Assembly (NCBI RefSeq): GCF_026340565.1
Contig: NZ_JAPEPB010000001.1
Coordinates: 3,262,501-3,326,500 of the forward strand
DNA length: 64,000 bases
Reading direction: 5' to 3'
DNA from: Kitasatospora sp. NBC_01287
GTDB lineage: Bacteria; Actinomycetota; Actinomycetes; Streptomycetales; Streptomycetaceae
Both the position numbers and the translations under genes were made by a program. A model generated the notes under the pieces. That model had not been told where the DNA came from and did no database searches. It saw nothing but the letters and a program-made list of their open reading frames with translations. How positions within the stretch are numbered: position 1 is the stretch's first letter; the number at the start of each line of letters is the position of its first letter. This document shows positions 15,649 through 24,593 of this stretch, in pieces.

Positions 15649-17448
15649 TCAGCGGAGATCGGTGAGCTTCGCCCGCAGCTGCAGCACGGACTTGGTGTGG
15701 ATCTGACTGACCCGGCTCTCGGTCACCCCGAGGACCTGGCCGATCTCGGCCAGCGTCAGGCCCTCGTAGTAGTAGAGGGTCACCACGGTCTTCTCCCGCT
15801 CGGGCAAGGTGTTGATGGCGCCTGCCAGCAGCTTGCGCAGCTCACGGTCCTCGGCGACCTCGACCGGGTCGTCAGCGCCGATGTCCTCCAGGGTGTCCAT
15901 CAGACTCAGCCGCTCACCGCCTTCGCCGGCCGGGTGGAGCAACTCGTCGAGCGCCACCACATTGGCGAGCGAGAGCTGACTGAAGATCGTGTGCAGGTCC
16001 TCGATCGCGATCCCCATCTCCGCGGCCACCTCGGGCTCGTGCGGGGTGCGGCGCAGCCGGGCCTCCAGGGCGGCATACGTCCGTTCAACCGCCTTGGCCT
16101 TCTGCCGGACCGAGCGGGGAATCCAATCCAGCGCGCGCAGTTCGTCGATGATCGCACCGCGGATCCGGCTGATCGCGTAGGTCTCGAACTTGATTGCCCG
16201 GTCGAGGTCGAACTTTTCGATCGCGTCGATCAGGCCGAAGATCCCGGACGAGACGAAATCCGCCTGCTCGACGTTGGGCGGCAAGCCGACCCCGACGCGG
16301 CCGGCCACGTATTTGACCAACGGTGAGTAGTGAAGGATCAACTGCTCGCGCAGGTTTGGATCGCCACTGCACTTGTATGACCGCCAAAGCACCTCAAGCG
16401 CACTGGGCTGCGCCGAGCCACCAGCAGGAGCGGGCACGGCGGCGGGAACGGCGGGCGTGGATCCGGGAACCGCGGGCGCCGCGGGTGCCCCCGGAACCTC
16501 AGGAGCAGCGCGCGTGCCGGCGGCAGCCGGAGCACCGGAGCGCACGGCCTGCGCGCCGGCGGGTTGCGCGCCGGCGGCCTGCGCGCCGATGGGCGGACCG
16601 GCGGGTGGTGCGGCGGCCTGCCGGCCGAGTCGCGCGCCGGGGCCGGGAGGAGAGGTCGGTGCGGTCGGTGCGGTTTGCGGGTTCGCGGGCGGGCCGGCTT
16701 GGCGTCCGAGCCGGCCCGGCCCGTGCGTCCGCGAAGACGGCTGCGACCGCGGCTGCGGCTGCGGCTGCGCCTGGCCGATGGGCGCGGTCGCCCCTGATGG
16801 GCCGCCCGACCCGCTGGCCGGGCCGGCTGCCTCGGGGCCAGGTGCGCCGCTGCTCCGCGCCGCGTCAGCCCTGGCCGTGGCGGTGCTGTCGCCTGCCTCG
16901 GAGCGGCGGGCGGAGCCACGTGAGGGTGACGGCACCACTGCCTGCGCTGTCGGCGTGATCAGCGCCACCGCGGCCGCGGGTGCCCGCCCCGCGCCCACAC
17001 CCTGACCGCGCGCGTACGAGCGCAGACGGGCCCACGACCGCCCCTGGGCGGGCTGCGCCGAAGGACGGCCCGCCGGCGATGACGGCGACTGCGACGGCAC
17101 TGCCAGCGGCGACAGGTCAGCGGTACGTGCCGGGCCGGCAGGCTCCGCACTGGTCACCATCGCGGTCGCCGCCGCCTCAGGCACAGCGGCGGTAGCAGCG
17201 GTAGCGGTAGCGAGCGCCTCCCGTGCGGCCGTCGGGCCCGGAGGTGGCGCCGCGTTCGGTGGGGGTGCCAGGCTCGGCGCAGTCGTCGCGCCCGCAGGCT
17301 CGGTCGCGTCCAGGGGACTCGTCATGCTGGGTGTCGGCAGGACGGGCTTCGCAGGCTGGGCCATGGGGCTGGGACGCGAGTCGGTGCTGGGGCCCCCCGA
17401 GGGCAGGCCGGCACTGGTCACCCTGTGTCCGGGAATGTGTGTGGGCAT
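15649..17448 (-). CDS. whiG: sporulation RNA polymerase sigma factor WhiG with long Pro/Ala-rich N-terminal extension
   Basis: The last 250 residues are a canonical FliA/WhiG sigma factor: '[20 protein letters not shown]' (region 2.1), '[17 protein letters not shown]', '[19 protein letters not shown]' (2.3-2.4), '[13 protein letters not shown]' (region 3) and '[20 protein letters not shown]' (region 4.2 HTH). WhiG commits aerial hyphae to sporulation. Ahead of it the frame stays open for about 350 more residues, nearly all Pro, Ala, Gly, Ser and Thr. Known WhiG proteins are about 280 residues. I chose ATG 17448 because MPTHIPG resembles the usual MPQHTSG start, but no ribosome-binding site is visible. 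A GTG at 16437 would give a normal-length protein, so the start is uncertain. Confidence 0.85.
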   Translation of the reverse strand: MPTHIPGHRVTSAGLPSGGPSTDSRPSPMAQPAKPVLPTPSMTSPLDATEPAGATTAPSLAPPPNAAPPPGPTAAREALATATAATAAVPEAAATAMVTSAEPAGPARTADLSPLAVPSQSPSSPAGRPSAQPAQGRSWARLRSYARGQGVGAGRAPAAAVALITPTAQAVVPSPSRGSARRSEAGDSTATARADAARSSGAPGPEAAGPASGSGGPSGATAPIGQAQPQPQPRSQPSSRTHGPGRLGRQAGPPANPQTAPTAPTSPPGPGARLGRQAAAPPAGPPIGAQAAGAQPAGAQAVRSGAPAAAGTRAAPEVPGAPAAPAVPGSTPAVPAAVPAPAGGSAQPSALEVLWRSYKCSGDPNLREQLILHYSPLVKYVAGRVGVGLPPNVEQADFVSSGIFGLIDAIEKFDLDRAIKFETYAISRIRGAIIDELRALDWIPRSVRQKAKAVERTYAALEARLRRTPHEPEVAAEMGIAIEDLHTIFSQLSLANVVALDELLHPAGEGGERLSLMDTLEDIGADDPVEVAEDRELRKLLAGAINTLPEREKTVVTLYYYEGLTLAEIGQVLGVTESRVSQIHTKSVLQLRAKLTDLR

Positions 17449-17475
17449 ACGTGGGTCTGCGCCGTTCTGCCGAGT

Positions 17476-17503
17476 CATGTGCTGATAGGCATGTGCTGAT
17501 AGG
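17476..17503 (-). repeat. perfect 14-bp direct repeat in the whiG leader
   Basis: CATGTGCTGATAGG occurs twice head to tail (17476-17489 and 17490-17503); on the whiG strand it reads CCTATCAGCACATG. It lies 28-55 bp upstream of the chosen whiG ATG and each copy contains an ATG. It could be an operator, a leader duplication or alternative starts. Confidence 0.7.
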
Positions 17504-17702
17504 GAAGCCATTGGCGAGCGTAGCGTGATCGAGTCGATGCAATGCGCTACCACCACCTGGCCGTCCCCCGTTCCGGTGGCGTTCACTCCGTCGCGGGAAC
17601 GACTCGGGCCCGTTTCAGTGATCAACGCGGGGCATCGGCTCAGGAATCGACTCAGGAATCGGCACGAGGATCGTTAGCGGGAACACCACGAGGATCGGAC
17701 TC

Positions 17703-17790
17703 GGGGATCAGGCTCGGGGATCAGGCTCGGGGATCAGGCTCGGGGATCAGGCTCGGGGATCGGCTCGGGGATCGGCTCGGGGATCGGCTC
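17703..17790. repeat. seven-copy 12/13-bp tandem array 3' of dprA
   Basis: Four perfect copies of GGGGATCAGGCTC (13 bp) are followed by three perfect copies of GGGGATCGGCTC (12 bp). Degenerate relatives (CTCAGGAATCGA and similar) extend back to about 17638. The array starts 70 bp past the dprA stop, on the whiG-proximal side. Homogeneous blocks suggest recent expansion. Confidence 0.93.
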
Positions 17791-17859
17791 GGCACCGCCG
17801 CGAGGCCGGGAACCCGTGACCACACCAACGAGCACCCCGGCCGTACGGTTCGTCAGCGG

Positions 17860-19068
17860 TCAATGGATCACTCTCCAGTGCGATCCCACCCGCTGGACGA
17901 ACCCCAGCGAACACAGCTCGTAGAGCTCCTTGAGGACCTGGTCGGTGGGGATCGCGGTGCGCAACGCGAGCTCCCCGACCGGCGCTCCGCGCTGACCTGC
18001 CGGAATTGCCTCCAGCACCAGGGCGGCACTGTGGTGCAGCAGGTCGCGCGGCCTCGGCCGAGAGCGGGCCGGCGGCGTCAGGTCGGCCCCGATCGCGCCG
18101 ATCTGCTCGATCACTTCGGTTGCGTCGGTGACCAGGGTCGCGCCACCGCCGCGGATCAGGGCGTGCACCCCGGCCGAGAGCTCGGAGGTGACCGGGCCGC
18201 AGACGCCCATGGTGTGCCGGTTGAGCTCCTGGGCCCGCCGGGCCGTGCTGAGCGCCCCGCTGCGCGACGCCGCCTCGACCACGACCGTGCCGCGGGTCAG
18301 GGCGGCGAGCACCCGGTTGCGCAGGACGAAGCGGAAGCGGTTCGGGTGCTCGCCGGGCGGGAGCTCGCTGATCAGTTGGCCCTGCTCGCTGATCCGGCTG
18401 ATCAGTTCGCTGTTGCCGCGCGGGTAGCGCACATCCACGCCGCAGGCGAGCACGGCCACCGTCATGCCGCCCACCGCCAGCGCGCCCCGGTGGGCGGCCG
18501 CGTCCACCCCGTAGGCCGCGCCGGAGCAGACCACCCAGCCGCGTTCGGCCAGCGCGGCGGCCAGCTCGGTCGCGATGTGCGCGCCGTAGTCGGTGCAGGC
18601 GCGAGCGCCGACCACCGCGACCGAGCGCAGTGCGAGCAGGCGCAGTGATCCGGTGCCCAGCACCCAGAGGCCGATCGGCGCGGCCTCGCCGAGGTCGGCG
18701 AGCTGACTGGGCCACTCCGCGTCACCGGGCACCAGGAACCGGCCGCCGAGGGCCCGCAGGCGTTCGAGGTCGGCGGCGGCATCGGTGAGCGCCAAGCGCT
18801 GGCGCAGCAGGGCCAGACGCTGCCGGTCGAGCCGCAACTCCCGGTGCGTGCCGCCGCCGCGCAGCACGTCGAGCAGTGCGACCGCCGAGCGCGAGCCCAA
18901 CCAGCGGCCCACCACCGCGCTGCCTGGCTCGACCATTCGGGTCAGCGTCATCCGGGCCGACCTTTCCGCCTCGGGTGCGACCGGTGCGGCCACGGCCCCG
19001 GACGCACTCCCCGGCGAAGCAGCCACGCCGAGGTCCAACTCGTTCTGCACACCGTCCGACCACGTCAT
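17860..19068 (-). CDS. dprA: DNA-processing protein DprA
   Basis: This 402-residue protein has the DprA Rossmann-like fold: 'VAVVGARACTDYGAHIATEL', 'GWVVCSGAAYGVDAAAHRGA', 'CGVDVRYPRGNSELI' and 'VVVEAASRSGALSTARRA'. A C-terminal winged-helix domain ends the protein ('PTDQVLKELYELCSLGFV'). DprA loads RecA on incoming single-stranded DNA during transformation; its role in streptomycetes is unclear. The ATG at 19068 overlaps the expected comM stop (TCAT on the plus strand), the usual coupling. Because comM is frameshifted, the upstream comM frame also reads straight into dprA without a stop. Confidence 0.95.
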   Translation of the reverse strand: MTWSDGVQNELDLGVAASPGSASGAVAAPVAPEAERSARMTLTRMVEPGSAVVGRWLGSRSAVALLDVLRGGGTHRELRLDRQRLALLRQRLALTDAAADLERLRALGGRFLVPGDAEWPSQLADLGEAAPIGLWVLGTGSLRLLALRSVAVVGARACTDYGAHIATELAAALAERGWVVCSGAAYGVDAAAHRGALAVGGMTVAVLACGVDVRYPRGNSELISRISEQGQLISELPPGEHPNRFRFVLRNRVLAALTRGTVVVEAASRSGALSTARRAQELNRHTMGVCGPVTSELSAGVHALIRGGGATLVTDATEVIEQIGAIGADLTPPARSRPRPRDLLHHSAALVLEAIPAGQRGAPVGELALRTAIPTDQVLKELYELCSLGFVQRVGSHWRVIH

Positions 19069-20691
19069 GGCCGCCCTCCTGACCCGCCGCCGAGCGAGCG
19101 GACGCCGCCCGGGAACCCTCGCCGCAGGGCGAGCGCGGTACGCAGCTCGCCCGCCCCGGGGGCCTCCCGGCCCGCCAGGTCCGCCACCGTCCAGGCGACT
19201 CGTAGCACGCGGTCCAGCCCGCGCGCCGTGAGCAGCCCGCGCTCCATCTCCCGCTCGGCCTCCGTCAGCGAACCCTCCACCGGCCGCCACCGGGTACAGC
19301 TCGCGCCCCGGCACTTGGGCGTTGGTGCGCCACGGGGTCCCGGCCAGGCGGCCCGCGGCCCGGTCCCTGGCGGCCCGGACCCGATCGGCCACCACCTGGG
19401 TCCGCTCGGCGGAGCGGTCGCGCCCGAGCAGTTCGGTCCGGGTCACCGGATCGACCTGGACCCGCAGATCGACCCGGTCCAGCAGCGGCCCGGAGAGCCG
19501 CGCCTGATACCGGCTCACCATGGTCGGCGTGCAGTCGCAGCCCTCGCCCCGGCGCGAGTGGCGCCCGCAGGGGCAGGGGTTGGCCGCCAGGCAGAGCAGG
19601 AAGTTGGCCGGCAGCCGCAGCGACCCGGCCGAGCGCGCGATCACCACCTCGCCGGACTCCAGCGGCTGACGCAACGCGTCGAGCACCCGGACCGGGAACT
19701 CGGGCGCCTCGTCCAGGAAGAGGACGCCGCGATGGGAGAGGGAGACCGCGCCGGGGCGGGGCAGACCGCTGCCGCCGCCGACGATCGCGGGCATGGTCGT
19801 TGAGTGGTGCGGAGCGCAGTAGGGCGGCAGGTCGATCAGCGGACGGCCCGGCGGGAGCAGGCCCGCCACCGAGTGGACAGCGGTCACCTCCAACGCCTCC
19901 GCCCTGGTCAGCGGCGGCAGCAGACCGGGCAACCGCTCGGCGAGCATCGTCTTGCCGGCGCCGGGCGGGCCCTTCAGATAGAGGTGGTGGGCACCGGCGG
20001 CAGCGATCTCCAGCGCCCTGCGGGCCTCCTCCTGCCCGGCGACATCACCCAGGTCGGGCCCGTACTCCGCGTCGGCCTTGGTCGCCCCGCGCCGGACGGC
20101 CGTGCCGGGCAGCACCAACCCGGACAGCAGCGGGTCGGGGCCACCGGCCACGGTGTCCGGCGGCTCGTCGGGCACCGGCTCGTCGGTGAGCAGGGCGATC
20201 AGCTGCCGCAAGCTCCGGACCCCGAGCACCGATACCCCGGGGACCAGCGCCGCTTCGGCGGCGGTCTGCTCGGCCACCACCACCTGCCGGTACCCGGCGT
20301 CCGCGGCGGCCAGCACCGAGGGGAGCACACCACGCACCGGCCGGACCCGCCCGTCCAGCCCCAGTTCGCCGATGATCAGCAGGTCGGCGATGGCGGGTGG
20401 CGGCAGGCGCTCGGCAGCGGCCAGCACGGCACAGGCCACCGCGAGATCGAAGCCGCTGCCGCTCTTGGGCACCGAGGCGGGGCTGAGCCCGACGGTGAGC
20501 TTGCGCTGGGGCCAACGTTCACCGGAGTTGGAGATGGCGGCGCGGACCCGGTCGCGAGCCTCGCTGAGTGCCTTGTCGGGCAGGCCGACCAGGGTGAACG
20601 CGGCGACACCCGGTTCGAGGTCGGCCTGCACCTCGACCACCACGCCGTCCACCCCGAGCAGGGCCACCGAGCAGGTGCGGGCGAAGGCCAT
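19065..20691 (-). pseudogene. comM/yifB-family Mg-chelatase-like AAA+ ATPase, frameshifted near 19296
   Basis: Codons 1-465 (20691 to 19297) encode a YifB/ComM protein: N-terminal Lon-like domain ('VGLPDKALSEARDRVRAAI'), Walker A 'KGPPGAGKTML' (residues 240-250), Walker B 'GVLFLDEAPEF' and the 'NPCPCG' loop. After 'NAQVPGREL' the frame changes. The expected C-terminus ('TRWRPVEGSLTEAERE', 'GLLTARGLDRVLRVAWTVADL') continues in another frame and ends at 19065, overlapping the dprA ATG as normal. One extra or two missing bases at about 19296 explain this; a lost CG in CTG(CG)TACC would restore the family RELRTRW. ComM is a branch-migration helicase in transformation. A sequencing error is possible. 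Confidence 0.85.
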
Positions 20692-20692
20692 C

Positions 20693-21301
20693 TCAGACCA
20701 CCCCCCGCAGGTGCTCGATCCGCGCGGCGCCCCTGGTCCGGCTGACCACCGCGATCAGGTCGATCCGCACCCCGCCGGGCGGCAGCGGCACCTCGGTCGC
20801 CGGCACTGGCGCCCGCAGGGCGATGGGCTCGGCGCCCGCCCGGGCACGGGCAGCCGGTTCTACTGCCTGGGGCGCGGGCGCCTGATCGGGCGGCGCGGGC
20901 GCCTGGTCAGGCGGTGCGAGGGCCAGCCGGGCGAAGTGCTCCGGCCAGCGCTCGACCAGCCAGCGCTCGGCAAGGCGGCGCAGCCGCTCTGCCTTGACCG
21001 GGCCGAGCGCCTCCTCGGGCTGCTGGAATCCGTGCTCGGACCGGGTCTTGACCTCGCAGACAGCGATCGTGTCGTCGTCCAGCAGGACGATGTCGAGCTC
21101 GCCCTCCGAGCAGCGCCAGTTGCGCTCCAGGATCCGCAGGCCCTCTTCGGCGAGGCGGCGGGCGGCCACCTCCTCGCCGTAGCGGCCCAGGGCCGCGTGC
21201 GCGGTGTACCCGGAGTACCCGGAGTACCCGGTGTGAACCCTGCGTACGGTCTCTGCGGTCTCTGCGGTCTCTGCGGTCTCCGCGGTGTGTGCGTTCTGCA
21301 C
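20693..21301 (-). CDS. YraN family (UPF0102) nuclease-like protein
   Basis: This 202-residue protein contains the YraN core: '[18 protein letters not shown]', '[20 protein letters not shown]' and '[13 protein letters not shown]', an endonuclease-like fold (E-x-D-E-V-K type) with no settled function. Two additions are odd: an N-terminal '[12 protein letters not shown] ... GYSGYSGY' tract and a Pro/Ala/Gln insertion before the last strand ('[12 protein letters not shown]'). GTG 21301 is chosen because GGAGGTGATCGCT, a perfect Shine-Dalgarno, precedes it; an in-frame GTG at 21319 has none. It is one base upstream of the comM start, so yraN-comM-dprA form an operon. Confidence 0.9.
   Translation of the reverse strand: MQNAHTAETAETAETAETVRRVHTGYSGYSGYTAHAALGRYGEEVAARRLAEEGLRILERNWRCSEGELDIVLLDDDTIAVCEVKTRSEHGFQQPEEALGPVKAERLRRLAERWLVERWPEHFARLALAPPDQAPAPPDQAPAPQAVEPAARARAGAEPIALRAPVPATEVPLPPGGVRIDLIAVVSRTRGAARIEHLRGVV
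21206..21283. repeat. two 9-bp in-frame repeats in the 5' end of yraN
   Basis: GTACCCGGA is repeated three times (21206-21232), encoding Gly-Tyr-Ser. GGTCTCTGC is repeated four times (21248-21283, last copy with one change), encoding Ala-Glu-Thr. Both keep the reading frame. Confidence 0.88.
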
Positions 21302-21445
21302 AGCGATCACCTCCGCCACAGAGGTTGCCGCCGTGCGGCCGCGCCGACCACGGGGTGGTGTCAGGCTGGGGAGAACCCCGGGGCTGTGGACAGCGGCGTT
21401 CCCTCAGTCGGCCGCAGCCGCGAAGGGATCATCGGACGAACGGGC

Positions 21446-21772
21446 TCAGCTTCCGAAGCCCGCCTCGTCCGAGGGCAGCTCCAGATCGCTCTTCGCGAGC
21501 TCCTCGATGTTGACGTCCTTGAAGGTCAGCACCCGCACCTTGCGGACGAAGCGGGCCGGGCGGTACATGTCCCAGACCCAGGCGTCGGCCATCGAGACCT
21601 CGAAGAACACCTCCCCCTGCACCGAGTGGACCTGCAGCTCGTAGTCATTGGTGAGGTAGAACCGGCGCTCGGTCTCGATCACGTACTTGAACAGGCCGAC
21701 GACGTCCTTGTACTCCCGGTAGAGCTTGAGCTCCATCTCGGTCTCGTACTTCTCGAGATCTTCCGCGCTCAT
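21446..21772 (-). CDS. DUF2469 family protein
   Basis: This 108-residue acidic protein ('MSAEDLEKYETEMELKLYRE', 'FYLTNDYELQVH', 'VFFEVSMADAWVWDMYRPAR') belongs to a family conserved almost unchanged across actinobacteria and without known function. It has no membrane segment or signal peptide. GAGGGGACGCCTGT precedes the ATG. In actinobacteria it is found near yraN, the Nudix gene and signal peptidase genes, as here. Confidence 0.93.
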   Translation of the reverse strand: MSAEDLEKYETEMELKLYREYKDVVGLFKYVIETERRFYLTNDYELQVHSVQGEVFFEVSMADAWVWDMYRPARFVRKVRVLTFKDVNIEELAKSDLELPSDEAGFGS

Positions 21773-21829
21773 ACAGGCGTCCCCTCAGCTCGTCGAGTCC
21801 CTCCCCATTGTGGACCACGGCGCCCGTCC

Positions 21830-22324
21830 TCAGAGGCGGACCGGCTCGATGGGCGGCCCTTGCCGCAGCAGCAGCTCCAGCAGCTCGGCCAGGCGCTCCG
21901 GATAGACCTGATCGCCCGTCCGGCGGAGCTGGTCCAGCGTCCACCAGCGAGCCTCGCTCAGTTGCTCGCGCTCGTCCGGCGCGCTGCCCGAGTTGTCCAG
22001 GACCGCCGGTCCGGTGCCGCTGGTGCGGGCGACGTGGAAGGACTGGCGCTGCTGGTAGGACTCGCCGTCGTAGCTGAACTCCGCCAGGTCGACGGCCACC
22101 ACGGGGCCCAGCTCGACCCCGGCCAGCCCGGTCTCCTCGGCCAGCTCGCGCAGCGCGGCCGCACGGCTGTCCTCCCCCGGCTCCAGCCCGCCACCGGGGG
22201 TGAACCACCAGGTGCGCGCGGGCTCGGCGGGGTCGAAGCCGTGGAAGAGCAGCACCCGGTCCGCGGCGTCCAGCAGCAACACCCGGGCGGCCGCCCGACG
22301 TCGCACCGCGTCACCTGCCGCCAT
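21830..22324 (-). CDS. NUDIX hydrolase (MutT-like)
   Basis: This 164-residue protein has a perfect Nudix box from 'GGLEPGEDSRAAALRELAEE' onward into 'TGL', matching Gx5Ex7REUxEExGU. Nudix enzymes hydrolyse nucleoside diphosphates linked to another group. The substrate is not readable. ATG 22324 is preferred over ATG 22342 because ACAGGAGGTTCGG gives an ideal ribosome-binding site. In S. lividans a mutT-like gene follows sipZ in its operon, and the same order is seen here. Confidence 0.92.
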   Translation of the reverse strand: MAAGDAVRRRAAARVLLLDAADRVLLFHGFDPAEPARTWWFTPGGGLEPGEDSRAAALRELAEETGLAGVELGPVVAVDLAEFSYDGESYQQRQSFHVARTSGTGPAVLDNSGSAPDEREQLSEARWWTLDQLRRTGDQVYPERLAELLELLLRQGPPIEPVRL

Positions 22325-22444
22325 CCGAACCTCCTGTGCCATCGAGTGCCTACCGGATGCCGAGCTGACTCTCGATCCGGGCCGACCTGGGTCATCAGCG
22401 CGAACCAGAGCGCGCCGAGCAGGAAGCCGCCCCCGAGGGACGAC

Positions 22445-22488
22445 GGCCCCAAGCTGCGGGCCCCAAGCTCGCGGGCCCTAAGCTCGCG
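22445..22488. repeat. 15-bp tandem repeat across the sipZ stop codon
   Basis: GGCCCCAAGCTGCG (22445-22458), GGCCCCAAGCTCGCG (22459-22473) and GGCCCTAAGCTCGCG (22474-22488) are tandem. The sipZ stop (TAG, 22478-22480 on the minus strand) comes from the one-base difference CCCTA versus CCCCA inside a repeat unit. Confidence 0.8.
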
Positions 22489-23365
22489 CGGCCGGGCGGA
22501 TCCGCCGTGCCAGCGCGGCCGCCGGCCCGGTCAGCGAGGTGAGCACGATGATCACCGCTCCCGCCACCGTTGCCCAGGCGAGCGGCACCAGCGGCCCCGG
22601 TCGGCTCGCCGCCGGAGTGCCCAGCGCGTCGAACGCCACCGTACGCCCGCGCAGCCCGGCCTGGCCGAAGGGCAAGAGGATCGCCTCCACCCGCGCCTGC
22701 ACCTGCGAGGTCGCCACCGTGCCGGCGAGTTCGTCCAGGTGCACCCGGGAGTCCAGCGATCCGCTGCGGTTGTCGCCGAGCAGGAAGAGCCGTCCGGCCG
22801 GGACCTTGGCGCTGAAGGCCGCGCTCGGCAGACCTCCGGTCGCCGTGTAGGGCTCGTCGAGCGGGGTGCCGTTGACGGTGAAGCGGTGCTGGGCGTCGCA
22901 GCAGGCCACCGTGTCACCGCCGACCCCGATCACCCGCTTGACCATGGTCTCGTTGCCCCAGGTCGGGTCGTGGAAGACCACGATGTCGCCGCGACCGACA
23001 GTGGCACCGTCCACCTTGCGGGCCAGCACGGTGTCCCCCGCGGCGATGGTCGGGGACATCGAACCGGTGGGCACCGAGTACGGCCGGTAGTCCAGCGCGA
23101 TCATCCCGAAGCCGCCCAGCAGCAGCCCGAGGCCCAGCACCAGGGCCACCGTCTGCAGCACCGCGCCGAGCCGCGGGCGCCGCCCGGCCGCCGCAGGCGT
23201 CACCGGCGCGGCAGGCGTCACCGGCGCGGCAGGCGTCACCGGCGCGGCAGGCGTCACGGGCTCCGCAGGAGTCACCGGCTCGGCGGCCGCCGAGCCGCCG
23301 GCGCCGCCCGAGGAACTGCCCGAGGAGCCGGCGGCACCGGGGCTGTCTTCGGCAAGCCTGCTCAT
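22478..23365 (-). CDS. sipZ: type I signal peptidase SipZ
   Basis: This 295-residue membrane peptidase removes signal peptides outside the membrane. The catalytic serine is Ser102 ('VPTGSMSPTI') and the general-base lysine is Lys143 ('MVKRVIGVGGDTV'); 'FLLGDNRSGSLDSR' is the conserved box E. A TM helix (about residues 68-90) precedes the catalytic domain and another ('VPLAWATVAGAVIIVL') lies at the C-terminus, unlike most family members. The N-terminal cytoplasmic part has five 'APVTPA' repeats. It is first in the group sipZ-Nudix, matching S. lividans. ATG 23365 follows AGGACGG. Confidence 0.93.
   Translation of the reverse strand: MSRLAEDSPGAAGSSGSSSGGAGGSAAAEPVTPAEPVTPAAPVTPAAPVTPAAPVTPAAAGRRPRLGAVLQTVALVLGLGLLLGGFGMIALDYRPYSVPTGSMSPTIAAGDTVLARKVDGATVGRGDIVVFHDPTWGNETMVKRVIGVGGDTVACCDAQHRFTVNGTPLDEPYTATGGLPSAAFSAKVPAGRLFLLGDNRSGSLDSRVHLDELAGTVATSQVQARVEAILLPFGQAGLRGRTVAFDALGTPAASRPGPLVPLAWATVAGAVIIVLTSLTGPAAALARRIRPAARA
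23193..23282. repeat. five-copy 18-bp tandem repeat inside sipZ
   Basis: Units of GCAGGCGTCACCGGCGCG repeat five times (three perfect, two with changes), encoding the in-frame APVTPA repeats before the first membrane helix. Confidence 0.93.
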
Positions 23366-23483
23366 CGGAACCGTCCTGGGGTGCGAGGGGCCGGACACGG
23401 CGGCGGGCCGTGGCACGTCCGAGCAGATTACTCGTCGGTACCACGGCCCGCGCAAGAGCCGAGCAGAGGTGAAACCGGGGCGG

Positions 23484-24593
23484 TCAGTCCCGGCGCCTGC
23501 GCCGCAGCCACCAGGCGACCGGCAGCGTCCCGACCACTCCGAGGGCCGGCGGCACCAGGCCCTCGGCCGAGATGCCCTTCTGGTCGAAGGTGGAGGGCAC
23601 CGGCAAGGTGGACCAGTGGTTCACCGGCCAGGCGACCACGAAGGCCCGCCCGACCACGTCGTTGACCGAGACGAAGCCGCCACCGGGCTCGTCCTTGGTC
23701 GGCGGCTGGTCCTGGTGGAACCGCGAGTCGAGCGAGTCGTTGCGGTGGTCACCCATCACCCAGATCGCGTTCGGCGGCACCTTGACCGGCCCGAACGGCG
23801 TGCCGCCGCACGGGTTGGGCGGCGTCATGCCGGGCGTGTAGACGTACGGTTCGTTCAGCGCCACCCCGTTGACCGTGAGCGGCCCGTTGCCCTGGCATTC
23901 GACGGTGTCGCCGGCCACCCCGATCACCCGCTTGATCAGGTCCTTCTCGTTGGCCGCCGGCATCAGGCCGATGAAGCTGAGCACGTCCTGCGCACCGCGG
24001 ACCACGGTGTTGGAACTCTGCTGGGCCGTCTCGCCGTCGCTCAGCCAGCCGCCCGGGTCGTGGAAGACCACCACGTCGCCGCGGTCGGGCTTGGCGCCGA
24101 ACCACGGGGTCAGCTTGTCCACCAGCACCCGGTCGCCGATCTGCAGGGTGTTCTCCATCGACGCGGAGGGGATCGAGAAGGCCTGCACGAAGAAGGTCTT
24201 GATGACCAGTGCGAGGACCAGCGCGATACCGATCAGGATCGGCAGTTCCTTCCAGAACGACCGCTGCTTGCGCTCGCCGGACGGCCTCTCCCGCACCTTG
24301 TCCGGGTCCGGTTCCCGCGGCCGGTCGGCTTCGGGCTGCTCGGCCGCGCCACCACCGGGCGCGCCCGCACCGGGGCCACCGCCCGGACCGCTCTGACCTC
24401 CTGAGCCGCCGTGACCGCCCGGACCGCCGTGCCCGCCCGGACCGGCATGACCACCCGGACCGCCCTGACCGCCGTGCCCACCCTGACCGTCAGTGGGCTC
24501 CGTCGGCTGTCCGGATTCGGTGGACTGGGCCGTACGGCCGCCGGAGCCCTCAGGCTCACCGGCCCCGCGGGCGCCGATCACCAGATCCCCCAC
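23484..24593 (-). CDS. sipY: type I signal peptidase SipY
   Basis: This 369-residue enzyme has one N-terminal TM helix ('LPILIGIALVLALVIKTFFV'), catalytic Ser145 ('IPSASMENTL') and Lys221 ('DLIKRVIGVAGDTV'), and box E 'WVMGDHRNDSLDSR'. A second hydrophobic stretch and 'RRRRRD' end the protein. Residues 38-75 are almost pure Gly-Gly-His/Gly-Gly-Pro repeats. SipY is the main signal peptidase of S. lividans. GTG 24593 follows GGGAGGAGATGTC, a strong ribosome-binding site; the longer frame to 24767 lacks one. The gap to sipX is 241 bp, so it may have its own promoter. Confidence 0.93.
   Translation of the reverse strand: MGDLVIGARGAGEPEGSGGRTAQSTESGQPTEPTDGQGGHGGQGGPGGHAGPGGHGGPGGHGGSGGQSGPGGGPGAGAPGGGAAEQPEADRPREPDPDKVRERPSGERKQRSFWKELPILIGIALVLALVIKTFFVQAFSIPSASMENTLQIGDRVLVDKLTPWFGAKPDRGDVVVFHDPGGWLSDGETAQQSSNTVVRGAQDVLSFIGLMPAANEKDLIKRVIGVAGDTVECQGNGPLTVNGVALNEPYVYTPGMTPPNPCGGTPFGPVKVPPNAIWVMGDHRNDSLDSRFHQDQPPTKDEPGGGFVSVNDVVGRAFVVAWPVNHWSTLPVPSTFDQKGISAEGLVPPALGVVGTLPVAWWLRRRRRD

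Larger units (their letters stand above)
17449..17859. other. whiG upstream / dprA downstream intergenic region
   Basis: These 411 bp hold no supported gene. The whiG side has a perfect 14-bp direct repeat and relatively AT-rich DNA, presumably the whiG promoter and leader. The dprA side is dominated by a tandem-repeat array. In S. coelicolor, from memory, other genes separate whiG and dprA; here they are adjacent. Confidence 0.6.

Noticed and set aside
14656..16326. 556-codon plus-strand frame through the TetR and whiG regions
   Set aside because: It is antisense to two recognisable genes and shows no domain; long antisense frames are expected at this GC content.
16373..17005. Plus-strand Pro/Ala/Gly frame opposite the WhiG extension, as the true gene
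   Set aside because: It has no ribosome-binding site or domain; composition follows from the repeats on the other strand. The uncertainty is kept in the whiG entry.
20078..23665. 1195-codon plus-strand frame over comM, yraN, Nudix and sipZ
   Set aside because: It crosses several well-supported minus-strand genes and gaps and has no domain.
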